Source: DATGMS01 sp040905145 (GTDB lineage Bacteria > Bacteroidota > Bacteroidia > Cytophagales > Cyclobacteriaceae). Taken from it: a DNA stretch of 64,000 bases. The notes below the pieces were generated by a model. It ran no database searches, was not told the DNA's origin, and worked only from the letters and a program-made list of their open reading frames with translations. This document shows, piece by piece, positions 35,735 through 44,988 of the stretch. Each line of letters begins with the position of its first letter. Within the stretch, counting starts at the first letter, position 1. The stretch is taken from assembly GCA_040905145.1 (NCBI GenBank), contig JBBDSC010000007.1:1-64000 (forward strand), given 5' to 3'. A program made the position numbers and the translations under genes.

Positions 35735-38700
35735 ATGACAAAGACAAAAAAATATAAAAGTACTTGTTCTTACTGTGGTGTAGGGTGCGGTATCATTGTC
35801 CAGAAGGATATAAAGGGTAAACTTTCGATAGAAGGTGATCCTGATCATCCTGTCAACAAGGGAATGCTTTGCTCCAAGGGCATGAACCTCCACTATGTAG
35901 TCGAGGACAAGTCTGACCGCCTGCTCCATCCCCAAATGAGATGGGGGAAATCCCATCCCCTGGAGAAAGTCGACTGGGAGACTGCATTGGGCAGGGCAAG
36001 TGCCGTATTCCAATCCATCATCAAAAAACACGGACCGGATTCGGTGGCCTTTTATGTCTCCGGCCAATGTCTGACAGAAGAATATTACCTGGTCAATAAA
36101 CTGACCAAAGGCTTCCTGCAGACCAACAACCTGGACACCAACTCCAGGCTGTGCATGAGTTCTGCCGTCATGGGGTATATCAAAACTTTGGGGGAAGACA
36201 GTGTGCCCATAGCCTATGAAGACATTGAATTGGCGGATTGCTTCTTCGTTGCCGGAGCCAATCCCGCCTGGTGCCACCCAATTATCTGGAGAAGAATAGA
36301 AAAGCACAAGGAAGAAAATCCGGGGGTCAAAATCATAGTGGCCGATCCCAGGATTACACAAAGCTGCTCTTTGGCTGACCTGCATTTACAGCTTACACCG
36401 GGTACCGATGAAATACTCTTTCATGCCATTGGCAGGTGCTTGATAGAAGAGGGGGACATAGATTTCTCCTTTATTGAAAACCATACGGATGGTTTTGGGG
36501 CCTATCAAGAAGTGGTTATGAAAACCTCCCTTAAAGAAGCTTCCGCCATTTGTGATGTTCCGATCGCCGATATTAAAAAAGCCGCTTCTTACATTGGAGA
36601 TGCCAAGGGATTTCTGACCCTTTGGGCGATGGGCCTGAATCAAAGTGCGGAAGGAGTCAATAAAAACCTGGCTTTAATCGACCTGAACCTGATCACCGGA
36701 CATATTGGCAAACCTGGCTCAGGTCCCTTTTCCCTTACCGGACAACCCAATGCGATGGGCGGCCGTGAAGTGGGCGGCATGGCTACCCTGTTGGCTTCCC
36801 ACAGAAACCTGAACAACCAGGCACATCGGGAGGAAGTGGCCAAATTTTGGGGCGTGGAGCAGCTTCCTGATAAACCTGGCAAAACGGCCACCCAAATGTT
36901 CGAAGCTTTAGAAGACGGAACTATTAAGGCGGTTTGGATCATCTGCACCAATCCCTTGGTGAGCCTACCTGATTCCAGAAAAGTAGAAGCCGCTTTGAAA
37001 AAGGCCAAATTTGTAGTGGTGCAGGACATCTCCAACAAGGCTGAAGCTATTCCTTATGCCGATCTGGTATTACCGGCCGCAGGATGGGGCGAAAAAGAAG
37101 GGACTATGACCAATTCTGAAAGGCGCATCAGCTATCTGGACAAGTTCAACGAGGCCCCAGGAGAAGCACTTCCCGATGCGGAGATCCTGCTCCGCTTTGC
37201 CAAAAAAATGAACTTCAAAGGCTTCGACTTCCGAAATATGGAAGAAGTTTACGCTGAACATTGCCAACTGACCAAAGGAACAAGTATTGACATATCGGGA
37301 CTTGATTACCATTATCTAAAAACCAAAGGAGCTGTTCAATGGCCGTTTATTGACAAAGAAAAAGGGGGAGTCCAACGGCTCTTTACGGACAAAAAATTCC
37401 ATACCCCCAATGGAAAGGCTCAGATTTTGGCTTCGGGCCCCAAAAACGATACGGAAAAGCCCAATCCGGATTTCCCTTTAATCCTGACTACAGGCAGGAT
37501 CCGTGACCAATGGCACACCATGACCCGTACCGGAAAGGTGAGCAAATTAAAAAAGCACCTGCCCAATCCTTTCCTGGAAATCCATCCCGACGATGCTATC
37601 CCAAGAGGTATTAAGGAAGGTGACACAGTAATGGTGACAGGAAGCCGGGGAGAAGTAAGGGTGCATGCCCAGGTAACGGACAAAATCAAAAGGGGAGTGG
37701 TCTTCCTTCCTATGCACTGGGGCAAAATTTTGCAAAGGGATTTTGCCCGGACCAATAACCTGACAGGAAATAACATTGATCCGGTATCCAAGCAACCGGA
37801 TTACAAATATTCCGCCGTTCAGGTGGCCCGTTACAAACGTCCCAAACAAAAGGTAGTTATCGTCGGGGCAGGAGCGGCCGCCTACCGTTTTATCCATACC
37901 TATAGGGAATTCAATCAGGAAGATGAGATCCATGTGTTTTCCAAGGAAAAGCATCCTTTTTACAACAGGGTGCTCCTCCCTGATTATGTCAATCAGCACC
38001 GGACTTGGGAAGATTTACTAAAGTTTAAATCTACCGATGATATGGATAAAATGAACATCAGCCTGTTTGTGAAAAACGGCATTGAATCAATCGATAGGAC
38101 CAATAAAACCGTTACGGATGAAAAGGGAAGGGTTCATTATTATGATAATCTGATTTTGGCCACAGGCAGCCGGGCTTTTGTTCCCGGGGATGTTCCCTTG
38201 CATTTACCAGGTGTATTCACCATGCGAAACCGGCAAAATGCAGATGAACTGAAAAGCTACCTGGACAATAAAGGCCATGTACTGATTGTAGGAGGCGGTT
38301 TGTTGGGCCTGGAATTGGCCGCGGCACTAAGGGAAATCAACATCAAAGTTACCATTATCCAATTGGGATCCCGGTTGATGGAAAGACAGTTGGACCCTAT
38401 GGCAAGTTCCCTCCTGAGGGAAAAGATAGAAGAAATGGGCGTGCAACTTTTCATGAACAACCAGGTCCATCAATTGGAGGCCCATGGGGAGGAAAAGAAT
38501 ATCACCGCCCATCTAAAAAGCGGGCAGGCCATTCCTTGCAATGCGGTTGTTTATGCCATTGGGACACGCCCCAACATAGAACTGGCCAAATCGGCGGGGA
38601 TTACCTGTGGCATGGGCATCAAAGTGAACGATTACCTCCAAACCGGTGACCCTTCCATTTTTGCCATGGGGGAGATCGCCGAGCACAACGGTAAGCTGAA

Positions 38701-39250
38701 CGGCATCACGGCCGCTGCGGAAATGCAAGCGGATATAGCTGCACGATATTTGACCGGAGACCTATTGAGCATTTACCGTGGTTCTGTATCCATGAACATC
38801 CTGAAGTTTGCCGACCTGGACCTTTGTTCGGTAGGCATGCCGGAAATACCTGCCAATGGGGAAGGGTATGAAGAAATTCTCCTCATAGACACCGCCCAGA
38901 CCTATTATAAAAAATGCATTGTATACCAAGACCGGCTGGTAGGGGCCATCCTTATGGGGGACAAATCTGAATTTGCTGAATTCAAAAATTTGATTGAAGA
39001 AAAAACCGAGCTTTCCAATAAACGGCAGGAACTTCTCAGAGGAAAAGCTTCCAAAGAAGAAATAATAGGAGAAATGGTCTGTTCCTGTGGTAATGTGGGA
39101 AAGGGAAATATAACCAAAGCCATCCAGTCCGGTTGCAGGGGGTTCAGGCAATTATGTCAACAGACTGGGGCCGGAGTAGGTTGTGGAAGCTGCAAACCTG
39201 AAGTGAAAAACATCCTGGACGAATATTTAAATGCCCTGGTAGTGGTTTAA
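35735..39250 (+). CDS. nasA: Assimilatory nitrate reductase fused to an FAD/NAD oxidoreductase and BFD [2Fe-2S] domain
   Basis: 1171 residues. Domains in order: an N-terminal 4Fe-4S site (Cys11, Cys14, Cys18, Cys46); a molybdopterin oxidoreductase core to about 560; an MGD-binding domain (about 575-695, with TTGRIRDQWHTMTRTG); a NirB/NasC-like FAD-NAD module from about 705 (VVIVGAGAAAYRF; second Rossmann VLIVGGGLLGLELAAAL); and a C-terminal BFD-type [2Fe-2S] domain (Cys1116, Cys1118, GCGSCKPE). It reduces nitrate to nitrite in the cytoplasm. The fusion combines roles held by separate NasA and NasC in Klebsiella, so it may take electrons directly from NAD(P)H. Neighbours narK and nirBD agree. 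Confidence 0.93.
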   Translation: MTKTKKYKSTCSYCGVGCGIIVQKDIKGKLSIEGDPDHPVNKGMLCSKGMNLHYVVEDKSDRLLHPQMRWGKSHPLEKVDWETALGRASAVFQSIIKKHGPDSVAFYVSGQCLTEEYYLVNKLTKGFLQTNNLDTNSRLCMSSAVMGYIKTLGEDSVPIAYEDIELADCFFVAGANPAWCHPIIWRRIEKHKEENPGVKIIVADPRITQSCSLADLHLQLTPGTDEILFHAIGRCLIEEGDIDFSFIENHTDGFGAYQEVVMKTSLKEASAICDVPIADIKKAASYIGDAKGFLTLWAMGLNQSAEGVNKNLALIDLNLITGHIGKPGSGPFSLTGQPNAMGGREVGGMATLLASHRNLNNQAHREEVAKFWGVEQLPDKPGKTATQMFEALEDGTIKAVWIICTNPLVSLPDSRKVEAALKKAKFVVVQDISNKAEAIPYADLVLPAAGWGEKEGTMTNSERRISYLDKFNEAPGEALPDAEILLRFAKKMNFKGFDFRNMEEVYAEHCQLTKGTSIDISGLDYHYLKTKGAVQWPFIDKEKGGVQRLFTDKKFHTPNGKAQILASGPKNDTEKPNPDFPLILTTGRIRDQWHTMTRTGKVSKLKKHLPNPFLEIHPDDAIPRGIKEGDTVMVTGSRGEVRVHAQVTDKIKRGVVFLPMHWGKILQRDFARTNNLTGNNIDPVSKQPDYKYSAVQVARYKRPKQKVVIVGAGAAAYRFIHTYREFNQEDEIHVFSKEKHPFYNRVLLPDYVNQHRTWEDLLKFKSTDDMDKMNISLFVKNGIESIDRTNKTVTDEKGRVHYYDNLILATGSRAFVPGDVPLHLPGVFTMRNRQNADELKSYLDNKGHVLIVGGGLLGLELAAALREINIKVTIIQLGSRLMERQLDPMASSLLREKIEEMGVQLFMNNQVHQLEAHGEEKNITAHLKSGQAIPCNAVVYAIGTRPNIELAKSAGITCGMGIKVNDYLQTGDPSIFAMGEIAEHNGKLNGITAAAEMQADIAARYLTGDLLSIYRGSVSMNILKFADLDLCSVGMPEIPANGEGYEEILLIDTAQTYYKKCIVYQDRLVGAILMGDKSEFAEFKNLIEEKTELSNKRQELLRGKASKEEIIGEMVCSCGNVGKGNITKAIQSGCRGFRQLCQQTGAGVGCGSCKPEVKNILDEYLNALVVV

Positions 39251-39435
39251 ATAATCCCCGGTTTCAGTTGTATCCAGCTTTTGTCGCAAACTATAATCAT
39301 CCGGATTTTTCGCCTTAGCGTGAAAGATTACAAGCCCCATATGTTTATACAAATTTACCCACATAATGGTTGGCATATTTTTGGACGGGAAATGCTAAAT
39401 TTGGGGAAGACCCCATCACTTATCCATCCAAAGAA

Positions 39436-39630
39436 ATGAAATTATTTATCAGTTTGGTTTTATGGGCGATTTTATTGGTGCTTTGTTGGCCGATAGCTTT
39501 GCTTTTATTGGTAATATATCCTATTGTTTGGTTGATCTTACTGCCGTTTAGGCTATTGGGCCTGGGTGTTACTCTTAGCCTCTCTATGGTAGCTGCATTG
39601 TTAATGCTGCCCTTTGCCCTGCTTAGGTGA
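39436..39630 (+). CDS. Small two-helix hydrophobic membrane protein
   Basis: 64 residues from the ATG at 39436 (MKLFISLVLWAILL); a TTG further upstream would add 22 doubtful residues. Nearly all hydrophobic, with two transmembrane segments (about 3-29 and 33-62). No family recognised. It lies between the nitrate reductase and the rubredoxin protein on the same strand, so it may belong to the cluster. The 275 bases after it hold nothing I can name. Confidence 0.5.
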   Translation: MKLFISLVLWAILLVLCWPIALLLLVIYPIVWLILLPFRLLGLGVTLSLSMVAALLMLPFALLR

Positions 39631-39905
39631 AGGGAAAACGATTAAACTGCTCCTTCGACTGCTGATAGGTCAGGCAGTGACGGTTGCCTGTTATTGGCGG
39701 CCTAAAGGAAATTTTCAAGGGATCATTAAGGGCGAATATTTTGATATATGAAAGTTCTGTAGAACAGATTAAGGATTATATTCCGTGTTTCAATGTCAGC
39801 TTATGACCTGTTTGCGTGAACCCGGAGGTGGTAATGTTTATTCGATTATCGTATCTTTATCTGCGATTCCCAAAATGACCTTTTTATCATGATTTGACAC
39901 CACAA

Positions 39906-41330
39906 ATGCAAAAAGCAGATTTAGTCAGGGTATTCGTCAAAGGGGGGATCATTTCTCCAGGCGATTTCAAAAAAACTATCCAAACTGCCAGTGAATTGGG
40001 CGCCACCTATATCCATTTGGGATCCAGGCAGGATATTCTTTTTCCTTTGAAAAGCAAAAACCTGGAATCCCTTGAGGCCACCTTTAATGCCATAAAAACA
40101 AATTACGAGGCCGATGGGGAAGGATACCAAAATATACTATCCTCCTATGCCGCCCTCGATGTGATGCCCACCACTCACTGGCTGGCCTCACATACTTATC
40201 ATTACATTCTGGATACCTTTGATTATAAACCCAGCCTTAAAATTAATATTACTGATCCTGTTCAAAGTCTGGTTCCGCTTTTTACCGGAAACATCAACTT
40301 TATAGCCTCCCCAATTGACAACTACTGGTACCTTTACCTGAGGTTTTCTGAATTAGACCCTAAACCCTGGTGTGCTCCTGACCTGATTTATGGCTATGAC
40401 CTGGCCAAAATCGCCAAAGCCATTGAGGAGATTGATCCGGTGAGAAGCCATTTGAAATACCCGGAAATTCATCAAAAAGTCAAAGGAAGTATTTCCCCTA
40501 ACACCCAAAAAATGGAGCAGGAGCTGGTATATCCCGAAGCCACATCTCCCTATTACGAAGGGATGAACCGGATTGTGGGGGGGAAATACTGGCTCGGATT
40601 GTATTGGAGAAATAACCAATTTAACATCAACTTCCTGAAGGCACTTTGTCAACTTTGTTTGGAAACCAATATCGGAAAAATCAGCCTTACTCCCTGGAAA
40701 TCCATTATTGTAAAAGGGATTGCAGAAAAAGACCGACTGAGCTGGGAAAAACTCTTGGGGAAATTCGGGATTAATATCCGGCACAGCTCACTGGAACTCA
40801 ATTGGCATTTGCCCGTATTGGATGAAGAAGCCATTGAAATCAAGAATTACCTGGTAAGGGCTTTGGATAAGCAGGATATCAGTACCTACGGACTGAGCTT
40901 TTCTGTCAAGACCGGGCACATGGCCCTGTTTACCTCTGTGGCCATCGAAAAGGCCAAAAAAGCAAAAGAAAATGACCCGGAAAATTTTAATATCCTTTAT
41001 TCCAAGGATTTTAACCCTAATCTTTCGGAATATTTCTATTATGCCAAGAATGTATCCAAAGAAACCTTGCCCCCTTTACTGATCGAATTGAGCTATAAAT
41101 ACTACGATCAATTAGAGGTAAGGAAACCGCTTGAATCTGTAGAAATAGGTGCAGGGGCAACACCAAATAAACACCTTAAATACCAGTGTTCCAGTTGCCT
41201 CACCGTTTATGATGAAAAGTATGGGGATCCGGCATCAGACATTCCAGCAGGTACTTCTTTTATGAAGTTGTCTGAAGTCTATTGCTGTCCGGTCTGTGAA
41301 AGCCCCAAGTCAGCTTTTAAGCTGATTTAA
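39906..41330 (+). CDS. Rubredoxin protein with a nitrite/sulfite reductase-like half domain
   Basis: 474 residues. The N-terminus (VRVFVKGGIISPGDFKK, then TYIHLGSRQDILFPL) resembles the ferredoxin-like half domain of siroheme nitrite/sulfite reductases. The C-terminal rubredoxin has iron ligands Cys428, Cys431 (YQCSSC) and Cys461, Cys464 (CPVC) with YGDPASDIPAGTSF between. The siroheme/4Fe-4S cysteine pattern (CxnC...CxxxC) is absent, so it is unlikely to be a reductase itself. An electron carrier for the nitrate cluster is my inference. The ATG at 39906 is chosen over a TTG at 39894. Confidence 0.8.
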   Translation: MQKADLVRVFVKGGIISPGDFKKTIQTASELGATYIHLGSRQDILFPLKSKNLESLEATFNAIKTNYEADGEGYQNILSSYAALDVMPTTHWLASHTYHYILDTFDYKPSLKINITDPVQSLVPLFTGNINFIASPIDNYWYLYLRFSELDPKPWCAPDLIYGYDLAKIAKAIEEIDPVRSHLKYPEIHQKVKGSISPNTQKMEQELVYPEATSPYYEGMNRIVGGKYWLGLYWRNNQFNINFLKALCQLCLETNIGKISLTPWKSIIVKGIAEKDRLSWEKLLGKFGINIRHSSLELNWHLPVLDEEAIEIKNYLVRALDKQDISTYGLSFSVKTGHMALFTSVAIEKAKKAKENDPENFNILYSKDFNPNLSEYFYYAKNVSKETLPPLLIELSYKYYDQLEVRKPLESVEIGAGATPNKHLKYQCSSCLTVYDEKYGDPASDIPAGTSFMKLSEVYCCPVCESPKSAFKLI

Positions 41331-41480
41331 GTTAATTGCACATTTTAAATGGGAATAAAATAGCAAATCTATAGATTGGCTTTAGCCAAAATTTGTCATA
41401 CATGGAGTATAAGAAATTTAACTTCACATAATAGTTAATGCATGCAAGGCGTGTCCTTTAAAAAGCGAAATTATAAACAC

Positions 41481-41843
41481 ATGAAACTTAGGATCCATAA
41501 AAATTCCATCCGGTTAAGGCTTTCACAAATAGAGGTGGATGAAATAGCCAAAGGTAATCCCATTCATGAAATGGTAGAAGTTGGGGAAAACAAAGAAAAT
41601 CATTTTGGATATAGCCTTATACCATTGGAGCATATTGAGGAAATTTCCGCAGAATACGTCCTGAATAAATTGGACGTAACCTTTCCCAAAAAACAGGCGC
41701 AAGAATGGGCAAGCACAGAAATGGTTAGCGTAAGCAATGGTCCAGATATTAAATTAAACATCCTTATTGAAAAAGACTTTCAATGTTTGCACAAAAGACC
41801 TGAAGAGGATGAAAGCCAAAATTTCCCCAACCCAATGGCGTAA
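41481..41843 (+). CDS. Conserved small protein, DUF7009-like
   Basis: 120 residues starting MKLRIHKNSIRLRLSQIEVDE; an upstream ATG at 41442 is less likely. The N-terminus matches from memory a Bacteroidota family of unknown function (KLRIxxNSIRLRLxxxEV). Mixed alpha/beta with a Cys-His near the end; no signal peptide. It is the last plus-strand gene of the nitrate reductase block and converges, 19 bases apart, on the transporter gene. A small TTGGCT-TT-AGCCAA palindrome lies upstream at 41376-41389. Confidence 0.6.
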   Translation: MKLRIHKNSIRLRLSQIEVDEIAKGNPIHEMVEVGENKENHFGYSLIPLEHIEEISAEYVLNKLDVTFPKKQAQEWASTEMVSVSNGPDIKLNILIEKDFQCLHKRPEEDESQNFPNPMA

Positions 41844-41862
41844 ATTCTATTTCAAAAGTGGA

Positions 41863-42843
41863 TTAGCCAAGAAAAAATTGCTTTTTTTTCTTCAGAAAAA
41901 GAAAAGTTTGACTTATCACTACAAGGACTGGAAGCTCAATCAATGGGCCTATGATAAGTGCCAGGGCAATAAGTGGTTTATCTGGAAAGGCAGTAACCGC
42001 TATGGCCAAAGAAATTGGAGAGTTTCGGGCAAGGGTGGTCATGCTTAGGCTCACCTTGTCCTGGTAAGAGAATTTCAGTATTTGGCCTATAATCTGACTA
42101 AAAAAGAAGTTGATCAGAAAAAAGGCCAGCATAGGTAACAGCATCAGATAAAGCATTTCCTTATTCCCGATCAGATATTCACCTTGGGTAGCAAACATGG
42201 CAGAAATAGCTAAACAGAGGAAAGCCAGTTGTGCTTTAGTAAAAAAAGGCATCAGCTTTTGATTTAGTGATATTTTTCTGTTCTGGTTCAGAGCTTTGCT
42301 GCGAGTTAACTGTGCCAATAAAAAAGGAATTACCACTACTATCAGGATACTTTTCCATATACCTGAAGGATCAACATTACCTGAAACACCAATAAATAGA
42401 AATAGGAAGAGCGGCAAGAGAATGAGCTGTAAAATGAGGTTGATGGGTAAAATTGCCGTGGAAAGTGCCACATTTCCTTTGGCTGTTTGCGTGAAAACCA
42501 AGTACCAATCTGTACAAGGGGTAATCATGAGCATAATAAAACCAATCCAAAGATAAGGATGTTCGGAGAGTAGCAGATACCCCAATACCCAAGCAAGTAT
42601 TGGAGTCCACAGGAAATTGACAGCAAGACTCCCAAAAGCAAACCGCTTGTTTTTAAAAGCCTTCGTCAAATCCTTTATCGGCACAGAAAGAAATAAACCG
42701 TAAAGCATAGCCGCCAGTGAAGGTACTATCAGATATTCAGCATAGACTTTAATCAGCTCAAATTGTCCCAGCAACAATCCTACACCTACTGCCAAAATAA
42801 TTACAAACGTCTGAAATTTCTCAATGCCGCTCATCTTCTCCAA
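41863..42843 (-). CDS. BASS/ACR3-type membrane transporter
   Basis: 326 residues with about ten transmembrane helices. The segment MITPCTDWYLVFTQTAKGN matches the conserved Cys-containing helix of ACR3 arsenite exporters, within the bile acid:sodium symporter superfamily. The C-terminal half has the TTLARNSPISLAIA helix. No arsR or arsC is nearby, so arsenite is uncertain; a link to nitrate assimilation is not shown either. The start may be the Met at codon 4. Confidence 0.8.
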   Translation of the reverse strand: MEKMSGIEKFQTFVIILAVGVGLLLGQFELIKVYAEYLIVPSLAAMLYGLFLSVPIKDLTKAFKNKRFAFGSLAVNFLWTPILAWVLGYLLLSEHPYLWIGFIMLMITPCTDWYLVFTQTAKGNVALSTAILPINLILQLILLPLFLFLFIGVSGNVDPSGIWKSILIVVVIPFLLAQLTRSKALNQNRKISLNQKLMPFFTKAQLAFLCLAISAMFATQGEYLIGNKEMLYLMLLPMLAFFLINFFFSQIIGQILKFSYQDKVSLSMTTLARNSPISLAIAVTAFPDKPLIALALIIGPLIELPVLVVISQTFLFLKKKKQFFLG

Positions 42844-43081
42844 ATGTTTTGTCTAACCATAAAACATAGACAAGAAAGAATTATTTACAATTAAGCCATT
42901 CCCACTCCGTTCAAAAATATCTAAAACTAACAGCAAAGACCTATCCTAAGTTTTTGTTCGAATACAGCATATCAATCTTCCAGCCTTTATGTCCACTTAT
43001 AAAATTAAAAAGGATAAATGCAGAATACTCCTGCTAAAATGAGATAAGATAAATTGAAATGTCACAATTAAAGGCAACACG

Positions 43082-43825
43082 CTAATAAGTGGCTCTGCCG
43101 CCAGAAAGATCAAAAGTGAATGCCGTGGTAAAACTGTTCATGGGCGAAACAATATAGGCCACCAAATTGGCTACTTCATCCAAGGTTCCGCAGCGTTTTG
43201 CCGGGATTTTATCCGTCATGTATTTTACCTGTTCTTCGGGCATGGCTTCTACCATAGCGGTATAAATCACTGCCGGCGCCAGGGCATTTATGGTAATCCC
43301 GGTTTCAGCATATTCCTTGCCCTGCACTTTGGTCATTCCGATTACCGCTGCTTTGGAGGAGGAATAGGCGATCATGCCAGCATTGCCTTCCTTGCCTGCA
43401 ATGGAAGCAATATGCAAGATCCTCCCGTAGTTTTGCTTAAGCATATAGGGAAGGGTATGTTTGGAAGTAAAGTAGGATCCAAAGAAATTGACGTCAAAAA
43501 CATTGCGGACATCCTCTGTATCGCTTTCATGGCTTTCTAAATTGGTTTGCCCGGTAATACCCGCACTGTTTACCAATATGTTCACCTCCCCAAAATGATC
43601 CGCAATTTCCTCCAAGGTCTGCTGGACCTGGCCTTCGTCGGTAATATCAAGGATGAAGGTTTTGGTTTCCGTAACCATTTTTGAGGCCATTTGGTGGAGC
43701 TTTTCGCCGTTGAAATCCAATAATGCTAATTTGACTCCTTCTTTTGACAACTTAGAGGCAATGGCAAAACCCAAGCCTGATGCCGCACCTGTGATTACCG
43801 CCACCTGATCTTTATATGTTCTCAT
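43082..43825 (-). CDS. Short-chain dehydrogenase/reductase (FabG-like)
   Basis: 247 residues, classical SDR. The cofactor motif is ITGAASGLGFAIASKL, then NSAGITG and the catalytic YSSSKAAVIGM with Ser in HIASIAGKEG. The C-terminus LSGGRATY is family-typical. The substrate is unknown: many relatives act on 3-oxoacyl or sugar-derived ketones. It may be controlled by the inverted GGTATAC words just upstream. Confidence 0.87.
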   Translation of the reverse strand: MRTYKDQVAVITGAASGLGFAIASKLSKEGVKLALLDFNGEKLHQMASKMVTETKTFILDITDEGQVQQTLEEIADHFGEVNILVNSAGITGQTNLESHESDTEDVRNVFDVNFFGSYFTSKHTLPYMLKQNYGRILHIASIAGKEGNAGMIAYSSSKAAVIGMTKVQGKEYAETGITINALAPAVIYTAMVEAMPEEQVKYMTDKIPAKRCGTLDEVANLVAYIVSPMNSFTTAFTFDLSGGRATY

Positions 43826-43870
43826 ACAAAAATTAATTTAATTTCATTCCAGCTCAAACAAGGAAAAAAG

Positions 43871-43918
43871 AGGTATACATAATATGTTTTTTGAATAAAA
43901 CTTGTTTTTGGTATACCT
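43871..43918. promoter_or_regulatory. Inverted AGGTATAC / GTATACCT pair upstream of the SDR gene
   Basis: AGGTATAC at 43871-43878 and GTATACCT at 43911-43918 are exact inverted copies 40 bases centre to centre, about four helical turns. Each contains a self-complementary GTATAC core. Their position 46-93 bases upstream of the SDR start fits an operator. Confidence 0.35.
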
Positions 43919-43957
43919 TAATCGAAGTTTGAAATTACAGCTATATTACTGATATTT

Positions 43958-44101
43958 ATGATAAAACATAAAAAAGAAATGAAAGCAGCCATTTTATCAA
44001 GCGAATCTGATTCTGATATAAAATCACTTAAGAAATTAGCTGATATTGTAGAGCAGTACAATAGGTTGATTGTAAACACAATTATCATTCTTCATGCATA
44101 G
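43958..44101 (+). CDS. Possible 47-residue small protein
   Basis: ATG at 43958 opens a frame starting MIKHKKEMKAAILSSESDSD and ending in a hydrophobic stretch. The N-terminus recalls small antitoxin-like or helix-rich Bacteroidota proteins (MKAAILSSxSxSD), but it stops early, so it may be a truncated copy. It overlaps the start of the next reading frame by eight bases (ATGCATAG). Confidence 0.3.
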   Translation: MIKHKKEMKAAILSSESDSDIKSLKKLADIVEQYNRLIVNTIIILHA

Positions 44102-44907
44102 AAGAGACATTATCAAAAAATTACTGTTGGGAACTTCCCTGACTTTTGGGGGTGGAGGTTTATGGGCGTTTGAAACCAAACCTTCCCCGGTTTTGATCAA
44201 CAAAGTCCAAAGCAACTCCTTGTACCTTTTCACGAAAGTACTGCAATGGGTGCCTTTGGTAGATCTGCCAAAGGTTGTCCAGGATCTGGGCTTTACAGGG
44301 ATTGATATTGCTGTCCGCGGGAACGGGCATTTTCAAGTAAAGGAGCTAAAAGAAAAGCTTCCCCAATTGGTAGCAAGCAGTCAGTCTTTGGGAATGGAGC
44401 CGCCGATATTGACAACAGAACTAACTGGGGAAAATATCCGGGACATGGATGAGTTTTTACGGATTGTTTCAGGGGAAGGGTTGAAGCATTATCGGTTAGG
44501 CTGGGTAAAATATAAATCCAACGAGGTGATGAAGGATTTAAATGCATTCAATAGCCAATTTAAAAATTTGGCGGAACTGCACCAAAAATACCAGGTGCAG
44601 GGTCATTATCAAAACCATACCGGCAGTGGGGTAGGAGGTTCGGTCTGGGAACTTTTATATTTATTGGAAGGAATCCTCCGGTAAAGATGTGCCTGTTACC
44701 GTTCCTTTGGGCAAAGGAAATGTAGAGCTAAAAAAACTTTCCCAATCGGATCCTTTTAAATCCTCCAACATTCCTAAAATTTTGCACGTGGAGTATGATT
44801 TGGGCGGTGCAGAGCATGGCAATAAAAAACCCACTCTTTCCTCCCCTGAAATCTTGGCTGCCATCCGATTGGATGTGGATTATTTTAACCAGTTGGGAAG
44901 CTTTTAA
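44094..44907 (+). pseudogene. Sugar phosphate isomerase/epimerase-like gene with internal deletion and frameshift
   Basis: The first part (44094-44684) has a Tat-like start (MHRRDIIKKLLLG) and a TIM-barrel sequence with GFTGIDIAVRGNGHF and GHYQNHTG. After VWELLYLL the frame breaks. A different frame from about 44673 reads WKESSGKDVPVTVPLGKG and ILHVEYDLGGAEHGN to a stop at 44907. Family members have roughly 45 residues between these blocks, so a deletion of about 130 bases plus frame change is likely. Probably inactive. Confidence 0.65.
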
Positions 44908-44915
44908 TTGTTAAA

Positions 44916-44966
44916 CCACAGAGGGCACAAAGATTTACACTTTCAAAGGCAAAGAAAGTTTTGTGG
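44916..44966. repeat. Short element with CCACA/TGTGG inverted ends
   Basis: AAACCACAGAGGGCACAAAG begins at about 44913 and TGTGG closes at 44962-44966. It has the same style as the elements at 6481, 29983 and 49742: CCACA ends and CACAAAG words inside. It fills the 81-base gap before the DUF4202 gene end. Confidence 0.4.
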
Positions 44967-44988
44967 ATTCTTCTTGGTTAGTTGTTTA

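Noticed and set aside
41863..42843. Arsenic resistance operon
   Set aside because: Only an ACR3-like transporter is present; no arsR, arsC or arsM lies nearby.
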